Assembly (NCBI RefSeq): GCF_022397915.1
Contig: NZ_JAKEUO010000001.1
Location: forward strand, 95,255-159,254
Reading direction: 5' to 3'
Length of the DNA: 64,000 bases
From: Vibrio sp. Isolate34
GTDB taxonomy: Bacteria; Pseudomonadota; Gammaproteobacteria; Enterobacterales; Vibrionaceae
Shown here piece by piece: positions 1 to 9,219 of the stretch; within the stretch, counting starts at the first letter, position 1, and each line of letters starts with the position of its first letter. A model generated the notes under the pieces. That model was not told the DNA's origin and ran no database searches. It saw only the letters and a list, made by a program, of their open reading frames with translations. The position numbers were made by a program, and so were the translations under genes.

Positions 1-147
1 TCTTTTCTCGCTGTAAATTGGCATCTCAAAGTCATTAAGGTCGAGCACCTCGACTTGTGCACCTTCGACTAAACCTGCGGTGTACGCTGCAAGCTGTTGG
101 TTAATTGATGTTGTACTGTTGGTCGCGCCAATCGCTAATACTTTCAT
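1..147 (-). CDS. NAD(P)H-dependent FMN reductase-like protein (5' part only)
   Basis: Only the first 49 codons are inside the window; the gene runs off the left edge. The N-terminus MKVLAIGATNSTTSINQQLA has the flavodoxin-like beta-strand plus phosphate-binding loop of the NADPH-dependent FMN/quinone reductase family, which reduces quinones, flavins or azo compounds in the cytoplasm. The start is the ATG at 145-147, preceded by a purine-rich stretch. The exact substrate cannot be told from this fragment. Confidence 0.6.
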   Translation of the reverse strand, partial: MKVLAIGATNSTTSINQQLAAYTAGLVEGAQVEVLDLNDFEMPIYSEKR

Positions 148-344
148 TATTTATCCTCAAATTTTATTAGAAACATTTCTTTAAAAGTGACAAGGTGATT
201 GTTTATGTTTTTAGATTGGGGAGGATGATAAAACCTAAAGTTAACTTTAGATAAAGCGATATTTTTTAAAAAATAGAAAATAATTTAAAAGCGTATATAA
301 AGCAGATAATTACGATGGATGAAGTATGGCGTTGTATGACACTG

Positions 345-386
345 GCAAAAATAAGCACACCCACAAATGCAGTGGGTGTGCTTTAT
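345..386 (-). terminator. Rho-independent terminator of the CDGSH/GltS-like gene
   Basis: A perfect 12-bp stem (353-364 with 372-383, 7-nt loop) is followed on the minus strand by TATTTTTG. It lies 12 bp beyond the stop codon of the minus-strand gene at 398-1960. Confidence 0.8.
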
Positions 387-397
387 CGAAAGGTTAT

Positions 398-1960
398 TTA
401 CTTAAGTTTATTTAATGAACTGATACCCGAATAAGTTACGCCCGATAACTCTGCCATCTCGCGATTCCATGTTGCCAAATCATGAGGGTTAAATTGATTC
501 AAATGATCATGCCCACACGCCCTCGCCATCACTTGCATTAATTCTGTCGAGGCCTCGAAAAAGTTCTTAAGCTGATTCGATGCTTTCTCGACATTTAAGC
601 GTTGGCGTAAATCGGCCTTTTGAGTCGCTATACCCGCCGGGCAATTATTGGTGTTACACATTCTCGCTGCCACACACCCTATCGACTGCATGGCACTGTT
701 TGAGATGGCGACACCATCAGCACCAAGCGCCATCGCTTTCACGAAGTCTATCGGCACGCGCAAACCGCCAGTGATGATCAATGTGACTCTGTCACTGACC
801 CCTTGTTTATCGAGATAAGCTCTGGCACGTGCGAGTGCTGGAATAGTGGGAACACTGATATGGTCACGGAACATTTCTGGCGCAGCCCCTGTACCGCCAC
901 CACGCCCATCCAAAATGATGTAATCGGCACTGGCATCAAGCGCAAACTGAATGTCTTCTTCGATGTGATTGGCACTTAACTTAAAGCCGATCGGGATGCC
1001 GCCTGTCACCTCTCGAACACGATCGGCGAACTTTTTAAAATCCTCGACCGTTTTAAGGTCGACAAAGGTGGGTGGAGAAATCGCTGCCGTACCCGCTTCA
1101 ATGCCACGCACTTCCGCGATTTTGCCTATGTTCTTCGCGCCCGGTAAGTGCCCGCCCGTTCCGGTTTTGGCACCCTGCCCGCCTTTAAAGTGAAAGGCTT
1201 GAACGTTTTTGAGTTTAGCTTCATCGTAACCAAACTGAGCACTGGCTAATTCATAAAAGTAGCGAGAGTTCGCCGCTTGCTCTTCAGGTAACATACCACC
1301 CTCACCAGAGCAGATGCCCGTCCCTGCGAGTTCGGCACCTTTCGCCAATGAGACTTTCGCTTCTTCAGACAGCGAGCCAAAACTCATATCAGACACAAAC
1401 AAAGAGATGTCCAATTTAAGCGGCTTCTTCGCTTTGGGGCCAATAATCAGTTCCGTACCAACGGGCACATTTTCTAGCAAAGGCTTGGTGGCCATTTGTG
1501 CGACCATCACTTGAATGTCGTCCCAGTGAGGTAATAGGTGTCTTGGCACGCCCATAGAGGTCATTGGCCCATGATGACCGACCTTGGATAAACCATCACG
1601 CGCCAGTTGGTGAATAAACTCCACGGTAGGCTCTTCTTTGGTTGCAGAAGCTGCAGGAGACAAATCTGGCGCTGCCGCTTGAATGTGAACCTCTGGGCCT
1701 TCTTGCCCAACTTGTTCCGTCGTGAACTGTTTATGAGTGCCATCGCAAAAAGGAAGGTTGTTGGAATACTTACAGCGGCAAAGGTAGGCGTCTCCGCTCT
1801 CTTCGGCGACAAAGCTTTTCGGTTTGAAACCCGTACCGGCATGAGAACCATCACAAAACGGTTGGCTTTTCGATTTCCCACAGGTACAGAAGTAATATTC
1901 GTCTCCCTCTGTCAGCTCGACTTTGACGGGTTTGTTATCCGCGATTACCGGACTCTTCAT
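398..1960 (-). CDS. FMN-binding glutamate synthase family protein with N-terminal CDGSH iron-sulfur domains
   Basis: 520 residues. The N-terminal 80 residues hold two CDGSH-type 2Fe-2S motifs (CTCGKSKSQPFCDGSH and CRCKYSNNLPFCDGTH). The rest is the alpha/beta-barrel FMN domain of glutamate synthase large subunits (DGRGGGTGAAP, ITGGLRVPIDFVKAMALGADGV, CNTNNCPAGIATQ). The class-II amidotransferase domain of true GltB is missing, so it is not a complete glutamate synthase. The family is usually called FMN-binding glutamate synthase family or GltB2-like; its physiological reaction is not settled. The gene is monocistronic with its own terminator. Confidence 0.85.
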   Translation of the reverse strand: MKSPVIADNKPVKVELTEGDEYYFCTCGKSKSQPFCDGSHAGTGFKPKSFVAEESGDAYLCRCKYSNNLPFCDGTHKQFTTEQVGQEGPEVHIQAAAPDLSPAASATKEEPTVEFIHQLARDGLSKVGHHGPMTSMGVPRHLLPHWDDIQVMVAQMATKPLLENVPVGTELIIGPKAKKPLKLDISLFVSDMSFGSLSEEAKVSLAKGAELAGTGICSGEGGMLPEEQAANSRYFYELASAQFGYDEAKLKNVQAFHFKGGQGAKTGTGGHLPGAKNIGKIAEVRGIEAGTAAISPPTFVDLKTVEDFKKFADRVREVTGGIPIGFKLSANHIEEDIQFALDASADYIILDGRGGGTGAAPEMFRDHISVPTIPALARARAYLDKQGVSDRVTLIITGGLRVPIDFVKAMALGADGVAISNSAMQSIGCVAARMCNTNNCPAGIATQKADLRQRLNVEKASNQLKNFFEASTELMQVMARACGHDHLNQFNPHDLATWNREMAELSGVTYSGISSLNKLK

Positions 1961-2101
1961 AGTTCGTTCACCTTTTCTTTTTTATGATTTGATGACTGAA
2001 GCGATGACTTGCTCACAAGAGTAAAGTAAAGGTGAGATACGCTGCTAATTCAATAAATGACCTATTAGATAAGGTTAGTGAACCAACTCAATAGAAAGAA
2101 A

Positions 2102-2126
2102 AATGGCCGCCCAATAGGCAGCCATT
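2102..2126 (-). terminator. Rho-independent terminator of the DUF1439 lipoprotein gene
   Basis: A 10-bp stem with one G-U pair (2117-2126 with 2102-2111, 5-nt loop) is followed on the minus strand by TTTCTTTC. It lies about 40 bp downstream of the stop at 2164. Confidence 0.7.
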
Positions 2127-2163
2127 ATGTGTGATAGCTTAGTAGAAACTTATGTATGTGGGA

Positions 2164-2721
2164 TTAATCAAACAGCTCAATGACCAGTTTGTTATCTCGG
2201 ATTACCAGATTAGGTTCTGATGACTTGATCAACAACTCTTGAACCTTATTGCTGTCGAGTTTGTAGACTGGAGATTGAGACAAAGCAAAGCCGATCATCG
2301 ACACGGCGGGTTTGAGTAATTTCTCTATTTCAGGAGAAAGCTGCTTTCCCTTCTCCTCAAAGCGCTCTAGTCGCAATGACTTTAAGTACACTTCACCACT
2401 TTCCTTGTCATATTCAGGAATCGCGCTGAATTCTAAATCTAGGTCCAACCCCATATTCGGCATATTGAAGACTTGAACTTTTGCATTGGTGTTCGCTAGC
2501 ACTGACACTCGCTGTTCATCTGATCGGCCAATTTTTACTTGTAGATCATCGACCGCGACTTGCGCATACATCACGCTTTGTACACCTACCTCTTGTTCAA
2601 GCATGACTGAATCAGCAAGATATTCTGTCATCTCTTGCTCAGTCACGCTGTAGCTGACACAACCACCTAGAACTAGTGCAGACGCTGCTAAAATGAACTT
2701 TTTTGCTACGTTAATTATCAT
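2164..2721 (-). CDS. DUF1439-type lipoprotein
   Basis: 185 residues from the ATG at 2719-2721. The open frame extends 37 codons further upstream, but this start places a normal lipoprotein signal at the N-terminus (MIINVAKKFILAASALVLGG, then Cys 21). The mature part (VQSVMYAQVAVDDLQVKIGR, two-stranded repeats, conserved ELL near the end) fits the DUF1439 family, small periplasm-facing outer-membrane lipoproteins of unknown function common in Vibrio and Enterobacteria. Monocistronic, with a terminator downstream. Confidence 0.7.
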   Translation of the reverse strand: MIINVAKKFILAASALVLGGCVSYSVTEQEMTEYLADSVMLEQEVGVQSVMYAQVAVDDLQVKIGRSDEQRVSVLANTNAKVQVFNMPNMGLDLDLEFSAIPEYDKESGEVYLKSLRLERFEEKGKQLSPEIEKLLKPAVSMIGFALSQSPVYKLDSNKVQELLIKSSEPNLVIRDNKLVIELFD

Positions 2722-2996
2722 CAATATCAGCTCTTTATCGTTAGTGATTAGCGCGGAGTTTACTGTGTGATCATCAATAAATAAAACAGTAAAAACACGA
2801 TATCCGTGAATACCTTTAATTAATAAGCACAAATATCAGTAAGTAAAGCACCTGATTGCCCTTCCTGCTTAAGACAACGCCATTTGTTAGTTCAAATACG
2901 TCAAATTTGTGTAGTCGAATTAATTAAACTCTTCTAAGCTTATGGGATATTTAGGGGGCTTACTGTAGGTTTCATCATGGAGTCGAAACATGAAGA

Positions 2997-4349
2997 GTGA
3001 GCACAATGCCATCAAAGAGAGTATCACCTGAACCTAAAATTCGTTCTGTGGTTCTGCTATGTAACTCAACATGCCTGCACCATAATCAGTGGGCGGGAGA
3101 ACTGCGCCTCCATAACTGGAAAGCTCAAATTGCAGAAACGACTGAACAAGCCATTCACTTGCTCAATTCCCGCAGCAACAGCTGCGCACCAATTGTCGTT
3201 TCCTGTCTAACATCATCCTCGGTCGACAAGCAATGTGAGCAAATATCAACGTTGAAGGCACGCTTTCCAAGTTTAAAAGCAATCGCTATCTTCAACCAAC
3301 CACCAAGCCGAAACTTATCGCTCATTAAGCAAACCTATTGGGATTATTACCATCTACCAATTGATATAGAGTGGCTTTGTCGAAATTTAGGGCATGCGTA
3401 TGGCATGGTAGACACCAAACAGAACAAGCCTAAGCCTGCTTCGTGCCATAAATATCAATTGGTGGGGAAATCCAACACCATCCAACAACTTAAAAAGAAA
3501 ATAACTAAGATCGCTAACAACGATTTTCCAGTACTGATTCAAGGGGAAACAGGAACAGGAAAAAGCCTATGTGCGCGTTTAATACATGAAGCCTCAGCTC
3601 GCAGCCAGAAACCTTTTATCGCAGTAAATTGTGGCGCAATTCCACAGTCACTGATTCACTCCGAGTTATTTGGTTTTGAAAAAGGCTCATTCACAGGAGC
3701 AAACAAACGCTACGTCGGACACGTGGAAAGAGCGAATGGTGGCACACTATTTTTGGATGAGATCGGCGACCTTGAACTGTCGCTGCAAACTTACCTACTC
3801 CACTTTCTAGAAAATAGTTCGATAGAACGACTCGGCAGTAATAACCAATTGCCCGTAGATTGCCGTGTAATTTTCGCCACCAACGTCAATATCGAACAAG
3901 CCGTTGCTGCGGGTAAATTTCGAAAGGATCTCTTTCATCGGATTAATGTACTTCCATTGGACCTAGTACCACTCAATGATCACAAGGAAGACATTGAAGA
4001 TTTGGTTCGCTTTGAACTGAAGCACAGTTACGCGTCCAAAATCAAACTGCCTAGTGACACCCTTGAGCAAATGAAACAGTACCATTGGCCGGGCAATGTC
4101 AGAGAGTTATTCAACTGCATAAAAAGGGCGATTGTTCTTTCTAATTCAAACGTGCTCTCTACTCGTCATATGGGGATCCAATTGAAAGATGCGTCGCCCG
4201 ATACAGAGACTGACACACGACTTTCCTCAAAAAATATTCGTCGAGTGATTCAGCAACACCACTACAATATTTCCCAATCTGCTAAAGCGTTGTCTATTTC
4301 TCGGACAACCTTGTATAAGCTAATTAAAAAACACCAAATAGTAATTTAA
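2997..4349 (+). CDS. Sigma-54-type response-regulator-like transcription factor (VpsR-like)
   Basis: 450 residues in three parts. An N-terminal receiver-like region (about 15-140) lacks an obvious phospho-acceptor Asp pocket. A central AAA+ domain carries Walker A (GETGTGKS), the sigma-54 loop as GSFTGA, Walker B (GGTLFLDEIGD) and an R-finger region. A C-terminal Fis-type helix-turn-helix ends in SQSAKALSISRTTLYKLIKK. Length and degenerate receiver resemble VpsR of V. cholerae, which controls biofilm matrix genes by sensing c-di-GMP; orthology is inference. The start may be GTG at 2997 or ATG at 3006; neither has a clear advantage. It converges on the secreted protein gene 4439-6229. Confidence 0.75.
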   Translation: MSTMPSKRVSPEPKIRSVVLLCNSTCLHHNQWAGELRLHNWKAQIAETTEQAIHLLNSRSNSCAPIVVSCLTSSSVDKQCEQISTLKARFPSLKAIAIFNQPPSRNLSLIKQTYWDYYHLPIDIEWLCRNLGHAYGMVDTKQNKPKPASCHKYQLVGKSNTIQQLKKKITKIANNDFPVLIQGETGTGKSLCARLIHEASARSQKPFIAVNCGAIPQSLIHSELFGFEKGSFTGANKRYVGHVERANGGTLFLDEIGDLELSLQTYLLHFLENSSIERLGSNNQLPVDCRVIFATNVNIEQAVAAGKFRKDLFHRINVLPLDLVPLNDHKEDIEDLVRFELKHSYASKIKLPSDTLEQMKQYHWPGNVRELFNCIKRAIVLSNSNVLSTRHMGIQLKDASPDTETDTRLSSKNIRRVIQQHHYNISQSAKALSISRTTLYKLIKKHQIVI

Positions 4350-4375
4350 GTCGTCTAGTTAATTAATTACCTAAC

Positions 4376-4408
4376 AAAAAAGCAACCTAACGAACTAGGC
4401 TGCTTTAG
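4376..4408. terminator. Likely bidirectional terminator between convergent genes
   Basis: An imperfect 11-bp stem (4379-4389 with 4395-4405) with flanking A and T runs lies between the stops of the regulator (4349) and the secreted protein (4439). Confidence 0.5.
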
Positions 4409-4438
4409 AGATTAATTGAGTACAATTAATGAAAGTAC

Positions 4439-6229
4439 TTATGGCTCAGATACAGGAATTGGACAAACATCACAGGTTGCAATGTTCGATGTTTCCATAA
4501 ATGCTTCTTGCAAGAACAGCGAGTCAAACGTTGCTGTCACCTGATTCGATAGCATTCCGTCTACTCCAGTTGGTAACACATTTGGCGCATAAGTTTTGCT
4601 TACTTGTGTACACACTTGACCAATCGCATCACCAAAGTTCGGTATCCACTCCCCTCCACCGGTTTTACAAGCAAACAACTCAGGGTCGGCACTTAATACG
4701 CTACATATATTACCAGCACCACATGTGGTCACATCCTCAAGATCATCACAAGGTAAAGCGAAGTCGAGGTAATAACTGCTGTTGACGACTTCGGTAGGTA
4801 AGTCAGAACGGCTCAAAGAGTCATCCTTAGAATCCACCAGCGATTCAATGGCCAATGGGATATCACCGGTATTACATATTTCAACATCATAGGTTTTCTT
4901 AAGCACAACTTGACCACTATCAACCTCTAAGAAGCTATTACATACCTTAGAAATCTCAACCATCGGGCTCAAGTCTATTGGTGGACAATTGTAAGCCACA
5001 GGAGCTTGAGCATTCACGATGAGCCCATCAAGATCCACTGAACCATCGATCACACCGACGGCACCATTATTTACTGACAAGTAATTACCCATGAATGAGA
5101 ATGACTCACCGACGCTCCACACTTCATCACCGTTCCCCACCACAGGAAGCGCACCTAAGATTGGTGACTCAGATAAAAAGGCCACTTCATAATCACCATT
5201 GGTGCCTAGCGAGCCAGGTCCTGTATTGGTGACCGTCACGGTATAATCGATGTTAAACATGCCATCAACCGTAAAGCTGGTGGTGTTACAAGTCGCTGCT
5301 ATATTGATGCTACATAAACTGAATGAACCGACAACGAAGTCAGCCAAAGATGCATCAATCGAACGTGAAGCTCGTGACTCTACTAAGAAGCTACTGAAAC
5401 AAGGAATGTCGCTGATACCAAACTCATCGTTCAACAACGCAGATAAATTCAGGCGTCCTTCCACAAAGCTCTCTGTCGGAATAGACGTTGTTTCCCCCGT
5501 TTTCGCGAGATAGTCCCAACCTTGCACATTCGGTAGCGGTATTGCTCCAATAGAGTCATCATTTGAAATCGCACATATTTTCTCGACACCAACAGCACCA
5601 CTGCCACATCTTGCACCCACGAAATCATTCGATTTAGGGTCTCCAGCCGTTTGGAACAGTCTGGTCATGTTGTCGGTGACATCACCATTATTTAAATCCC
5701 ACTGCAACACTTCTATATACGGATTACCACCACTCGCTTGTGGAAATGAAATCAGCACGAGGATGTCTCCATTGACATGCTGCCCAACAAAGTCGCCTTT
5801 GGTTTTCCCATCCGGCAACCCAACCTGGTCTTGTAAGAACCAGAAGCCAATGTACATATCACCATTGTTCGCATATCGGTCTGCACCAAAGTAAATCAAC
5901 AAGTCACCTTCGCTTTCAAAGGCAGCGGCATACGCATTAGTAAAGTCATCTTTGGGTTGTGGTGACGCCGTACGGAACGCCCAATCCGTAATGTCGGAAT
6001 CATCTTTTGATCCACCCTTCCAAAAGATTTGGTCGATACCGTTACGATCTTTTTGGAAAAATTCCGCAATCCCAACCATGCTGTTGGGATCATTTACGTC
6101 GTCCCAATCGATAGCACTATTATCACTGCTAGCATTACCATCAAGTTCCATCACATCAACAGTAGCCCACACCAACTGAGGGCTACTAAACAACAAAAGC
6201 ACACTAAGTAAATAATTTATAACCTTCAT
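4439..6229 (-). CDS. Secreted acidic protein of unknown function
   Basis: 596 residues from the ATG at 6227-6229, which has a strong GGAGAG ribosome site seven bases upstream; the longer upstream frame is not needed. A Sec signal peptide (MKVINYLLSVLLLFSSPQLVWA) is followed by an acidic, Asp/Gly/Ser-rich body with two beta-sandwich-like repeats resembling bacterial conserved-repeat (DUF11-like) domains: VTVTNTGPGSLGTNGDY, and EICNTGDIPLAIESL. Paired cysteines recur and the protein ends in a CDVC motif. I do not recognise a named family. It is probably exported and disulfide-bonded; a surface or matrix role is only a guess from the neighbouring VpsR-like regulator. Confidence 0.6.
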   Translation of the reverse strand: MKVINYLLSVLLLFSSPQLVWATVDVMELDGNASSDNSAIDWDDVNDPNSMVGIAEFFQKDRNGIDQIFWKGGSKDDSDITDWAFRTASPQPKDDFTNAYAAAFESEGDLLIYFGADRYANNGDMYIGFWFLQDQVGLPDGKTKGDFVGQHVNGDILVLISFPQASGGNPYIEVLQWDLNNGDVTDNMTRLFQTAGDPKSNDFVGARCGSGAVGVEKICAISNDDSIGAIPLPNVQGWDYLAKTGETTSIPTESFVEGRLNLSALLNDEFGISDIPCFSSFLVESRASRSIDASLADFVVGSFSLCSINIAATCNTTSFTVDGMFNIDYTVTVTNTGPGSLGTNGDYEVAFLSESPILGALPVVGNGDEVWSVGESFSFMGNYLSVNNGAVGVIDGSVDLDGLIVNAQAPVAYNCPPIDLSPMVEISKVCNSFLEVDSGQVVLKKTYDVEICNTGDIPLAIESLVDSKDDSLSRSDLPTEVVNSSYYLDFALPCDDLEDVTTCGAGNICSVLSADPELFACKTGGGEWIPNFGDAIGQVCTQVSKTYAPNVLPTGVDGMLSNQVTATFDSLFLQEAFMETSNIATCDVCPIPVSEP

Positions 6230-6625
6230 GTTCTCTCTCCATTTATCCATACTTATGCTTTTCAGGATGTTCTGCCTGCCCAAATTGGAGAAATCCTTTA
6301 GCAATTCGTAGGTTCGATAGAGCATATTCCAAGCCAACTTCAACTAATTGATTTGGTTGATGTTTATATATTGAAGGCACACCTTTATTGAACATTTTGT
6401 TATCATTTGTCCATAAAGTCGAGATTTGACCCAATAATCAAGGACTTGAAAGTGTGAACAAAGTGTCTAAGTCAGACATATTTAGAGCTTTGATACGAGG
6501 AGAGTGATCTTTAAAAGGTACAATAGCGTAGCCACTTTAAGCTTATCGAATAACAAGCGTTTGAAGGGTGCCGACTTAGCGGGCAACTGAAGGTTCTTCT
6601 AACTAAGCAACAGGCGAAAAAAACA
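6230..6625. other. Intergenic region without a recognised gene
   Basis: 396 bp between divergent genes. It is AT-rich and must hold the promoters of both the secreted protein (minus) and the DCC-family protein (plus). I see no RNA gene, strong hairpin or repeat in it. Confidence 0.5.
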
Positions 6626-7012
6626 ATGACACAACTGACGATATTTTATGATGGAACCTGCCCACTTTGTGCAAAAGAGATGGCAGCACTGACTAAGTCT
6701 GATTCCAAAGATCAGATCCAGACCGTCGATATCTATAGTGAAGCATTTTCAAACTACCCGCAGATAGATGCCGAGGCAGCCAATACAATTTTGCATGCAT
6801 TGGACGAAAACGGAAAGCTGCTGCTCGGTTTAGACGTGACTTATCAAGCGTGGAAGCTAGTAGGAAAGGGTTGGCTGTATGCCCCGTTACGTTGGGCGAT
6901 TTTTAAGCCAATGGCAGATTGGTGTTATCTACGGTTTGCCAAAAATCGATATAAGATTTCGTTTTGGCTAACCGGAAAATCACGTTGCAACGGTAACAGC
7001 TGCACAAAATAG
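6626..7012 (+). CDS. DUF393 / DCC-family thiol-disulfide oxidoreductase-like protein
   Basis: 128 residues. The N-terminus MTQLTIFYDGTCPLCAKEM contains the DGxCPxC signature of the DCC family (DUF393), which has a thioredoxin-like fold with a vicinal CxxC. Family members are small proteins of unknown substrate, thought to handle thiol-disulfide exchange. The C-terminus is hydrophobic and aromatic, with two extra cysteines. A typical Vibrio gene. Confidence 0.8.
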   Translation: MTQLTIFYDGTCPLCAKEMAALTKSDSKDQIQTVDIYSEAFSNYPQIDAEAANTILHALDENGKLLLGLDVTYQAWKLVGKGWLYAPLRWAIFKPMADWCYLRFAKNRYKISFWLTGKSRCNGNSCTK

Positions 7013-7019
7013 TGTTGAG

Positions 7020-7115
7020 TTAAGACATGCCGCTGGCGACTTTATAGTAAACGATGCCAAACAGAGCTGCGAACACCAATACCGTAACGGCCACTTTCAA
7101 CCAAATAAATTTCAT
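7020..7115 (-). CDS. 31-residue single-pass membrane protein
   Basis: A short open frame from ATG 7113-7115 to TAA 7020-7022 encodes MKFIWLKVAVTVLVFAALFG followed by IVYYKVASGMS. It has one hydrophobic helix (residues about 4-22) and a short polar tail. An AAGGAC ribosome site sits eight bases upstream, which supports real translation. It begins about 120 bp from the divergent UbiB-like gene. Function unknown; it resembles the many one-helix small membrane proteins of gamma-proteobacteria. Confidence 0.55.
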   Translation of the reverse strand: MKFIWLKVAVTVLVFAALFGIVYYKVASGMS

Positions 7116-7233
7116 GCTTTGTCCTTATAATTCTATTTACTGTTTCACGCGACAAGTTATCACAACAAAACATAAGGTTGTGTAGTGATTGATAGAACTT
7201 TGTAGTAAACCCTGATTCCCAGAGAGAACCTTT

Positions 7234-8565
7234 ATGTCGGCAAAAGAGAGAAACCTTCCCACTCATCGACTTTCTAGATTTAGTAAGTTCGCCTCGTTGG
7301 CGACAAGAGTCGCGGGTAACGTGCTAACGGAAGGCACCAAACAGATTGCACAGGGCAACAGGCCCAAAGCAAAAGACTTACTGTTAACGCCACAAAACAT
7401 TGCTCGCCTGACCGATCAACTCGCACACCTACGTGGCGCTGCAATGAAACTGGGGCAGATGCTTTCAATGGATGCGGGGGATATTTTAGAACCAGAGTTA
7501 GCCGACATTCTTTCTCGTCTGCGCTCAGACGCCGACCCTCTGCCAACCAAGCAGCTCAATCAAGTGTTAGAAAGCTCGCTCGGAAGCCAATGGAAAACCG
7601 AATTCCTTTCCTTCAACTTTAAACCGATTGCCAGTGCCTCCATCGGCCAGGTTCACCAAGCCTACAGTGATGCGGGGGACAAACTCGCCGTCAAAGTCCA
7701 ATACCCAGGCATTCGAAAAAGCATCGACAGTGATGTAGATAACGTAGGCACACTGCTCAATATTGTTGGCTTGATACCAAAGTCGGTCGACTACAAAGGC
7801 TTGTTAGAAGAGGCAAAGAAACAGCTCCACGATGAAGCAGACTATGCTCGCGAGGCTGACTACGCGACTCGTTATCACGATGCACTAAAAGAGCACTCTC
7901 ACTTCGTGGTACCTAAGATTCATCAGCAAGTCTCTTCAGAATCGGTGCTCGCCATGGACTTCATCGAAGGCGTCTCGATAGAACAAATAGAAAGTTACGA
8001 TCAAAGCACCCGTGACTTTGTGATGCACAGCTTGCTTGAACTTCTGTTCAGAGAATTGTTCGATTTTAAGATGGTGCAAACCGACCCCAATTTCGCCAAC
8101 TACCTCTACGTTGAAAACACCCGACAAATTGGCTTATTAGATTTCGGAGCAACCCGTGAATACAGCGACCGCTTCAGCGAGGGTTATCGCTTAGCCTTTT
8201 CGTCAGTAATTAATAACAATGAGCAAGGGCTCAACCAAGCGTTAGAGCAAATTGGATTCTTTAGCGAGACAATCCTCCCCGATCAACGCCAAGCGATTCT
8301 AAACCTCGTAAAAATGGCCTGTGAGCCGATGTTGGTTGACGAAGAGTACGACTTCAAAGCCAGTGGTTTAGCACAGAGACTTCGTGAAGCAGGCACTATA
8401 TTGAGTATGGAGCAAGAGTATTGGCACACTCCGCCCGCCGATGCGCTGTTCCTGCACCGAAAAATTGGTGGTATGTATCTATTAGCAGCTCGCCTTGGTG
8501 CGAAAGTGAATATCAGACGTTTGGTCGCTCCATATCTCATAGCAGATGAGCAAAAGCACAACTAA
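7234..8565 (+). CDS. ABC1/AarF (UbiB-like) atypical kinase family protein
   Basis: 443 residues. The family's KxGQ motif appears as MKLGQMLSMDAGDILEPELA (about 70-89), followed by the AxIGQVHQA glycine-poor nucleotide loop, KVQYPG, and a catalytic region with QTDPNFANYL and LLDFGATREY. ABC1/UbiB proteins bind ATP and support isoprenoid quinone metabolism; this is a soluble paralogue without the C-terminal membrane helices of UbiB, so a ubiquinone role should not be assumed. Upstream of the glutathione peroxidase gene but separated by 97 bp. Confidence 0.8.
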   Translation: MSAKERNLPTHRLSRFSKFASLATRVAGNVLTEGTKQIAQGNRPKAKDLLLTPQNIARLTDQLAHLRGAAMKLGQMLSMDAGDILEPELADILSRLRSDADPLPTKQLNQVLESSLGSQWKTEFLSFNFKPIASASIGQVHQAYSDAGDKLAVKVQYPGIRKSIDSDVDNVGTLLNIVGLIPKSVDYKGLLEEAKKQLHDEADYAREADYATRYHDALKEHSHFVVPKIHQQVSSESVLAMDFIEGVSIEQIESYDQSTRDFVMHSLLELLFRELFDFKMVQTDPNFANYLYVENTRQIGLLDFGATREYSDRFSEGYRLAFSSVINNNEQGLNQALEQIGFFSETILPDQRQAILNLVKMACEPMLVDEEYDFKASGLAQRLREAGTILSMEQEYWHTPPADALFLHRKIGGMYLLAARLGAKVNIRRLVAPYLIADEQKHN

Positions 8566-8662
8566 AAGCGATATGGAAAACGACAGTAAATAATACGCAA
8601 AGTGATCATTTCAACGTGCTCAAGAGTAATGACCATTACGCCAACTAAAATGAGCCAAACCT

Positions 8663-9208
8663 ATGAAATGTTCACTACTTTGCTCAACCGTATTGATTAC
8701 CAGCCTAACAAGCTCTATCGCTTTTGCAGCGAGTTGCCCCGAGATACTTAATGGCAAACAACGCTTGTTAAACTCAACCGAAGAAATCGCCTTGTGTGAT
8801 GAATTTCAAGGCAAGACTCTGTTAGTGGTTAATACGGCAAGCCAGTGCGGCTTCACTCCGCAATTTGAGCAGCTCGAGCAACTTCATCAAACCTACAAAG
8901 ACCAAGGCTTCACGGTTATCGGCTTTCCAAGTAATGATTTTCGCCAAGACAAAGGGAGCGAAGAGAAATCAGCTAAAGTCTGTTACCTCGACTATGGTGT
9001 GACCTTTCCTATGATGGCTCGAGCTTCACTGTCTGGTAGCAACGCCAACCCTGTATTTGCAGAGATACAACAACAAGCAGGCGTAACGCCCAAGTGGAAC
9101 TTCTACAAATTCTTGATCAGTAAAGAAGGCAAAGTGGTCGCCACCTTCCCTAGTTCAACATCACCAGTGAGTGCCACACTCAAAAACGCGATTGAGCAGC
9201 AGTTATGA
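8663..9208 (+). CDS. Exported glutathione-peroxidase-like thiol peroxidase
   Basis: 181 residues with an N-terminal signal peptide ending around AFAAS. The peroxidase loop VVNTASQCGFTPQFEQLEQL has catalytic Cys in place of selenocysteine, followed by the conserved Phe-Pro-Asn/Ser stretch (GFPSNDF) and the WNFYKFL motif that supplies the active-site Trp and Asn. It should reduce hydrogen or lipid peroxides in the periplasm using thioredoxin-like or glutathione reductants. The stop is coupled to the DUF3429 gene downstream. Confidence 0.85.
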   Translation: MKCSLLCSTVLITSLTSSIAFAASCPEILNGKQRLLNSTEEIALCDEFQGKTLLVVNTASQCGFTPQFEQLEQLHQTYKDQGFTVIGFPSNDFRQDKGSEEKSAKVCYLDYGVTFPMMARASLSGSNANPVFAEIQQQAGVTPKWNFYKFLISKEGKVVATFPSSTSPVSATLKNAIEQQL

Positions 9209-9219
9209 GGGCGGACTAT

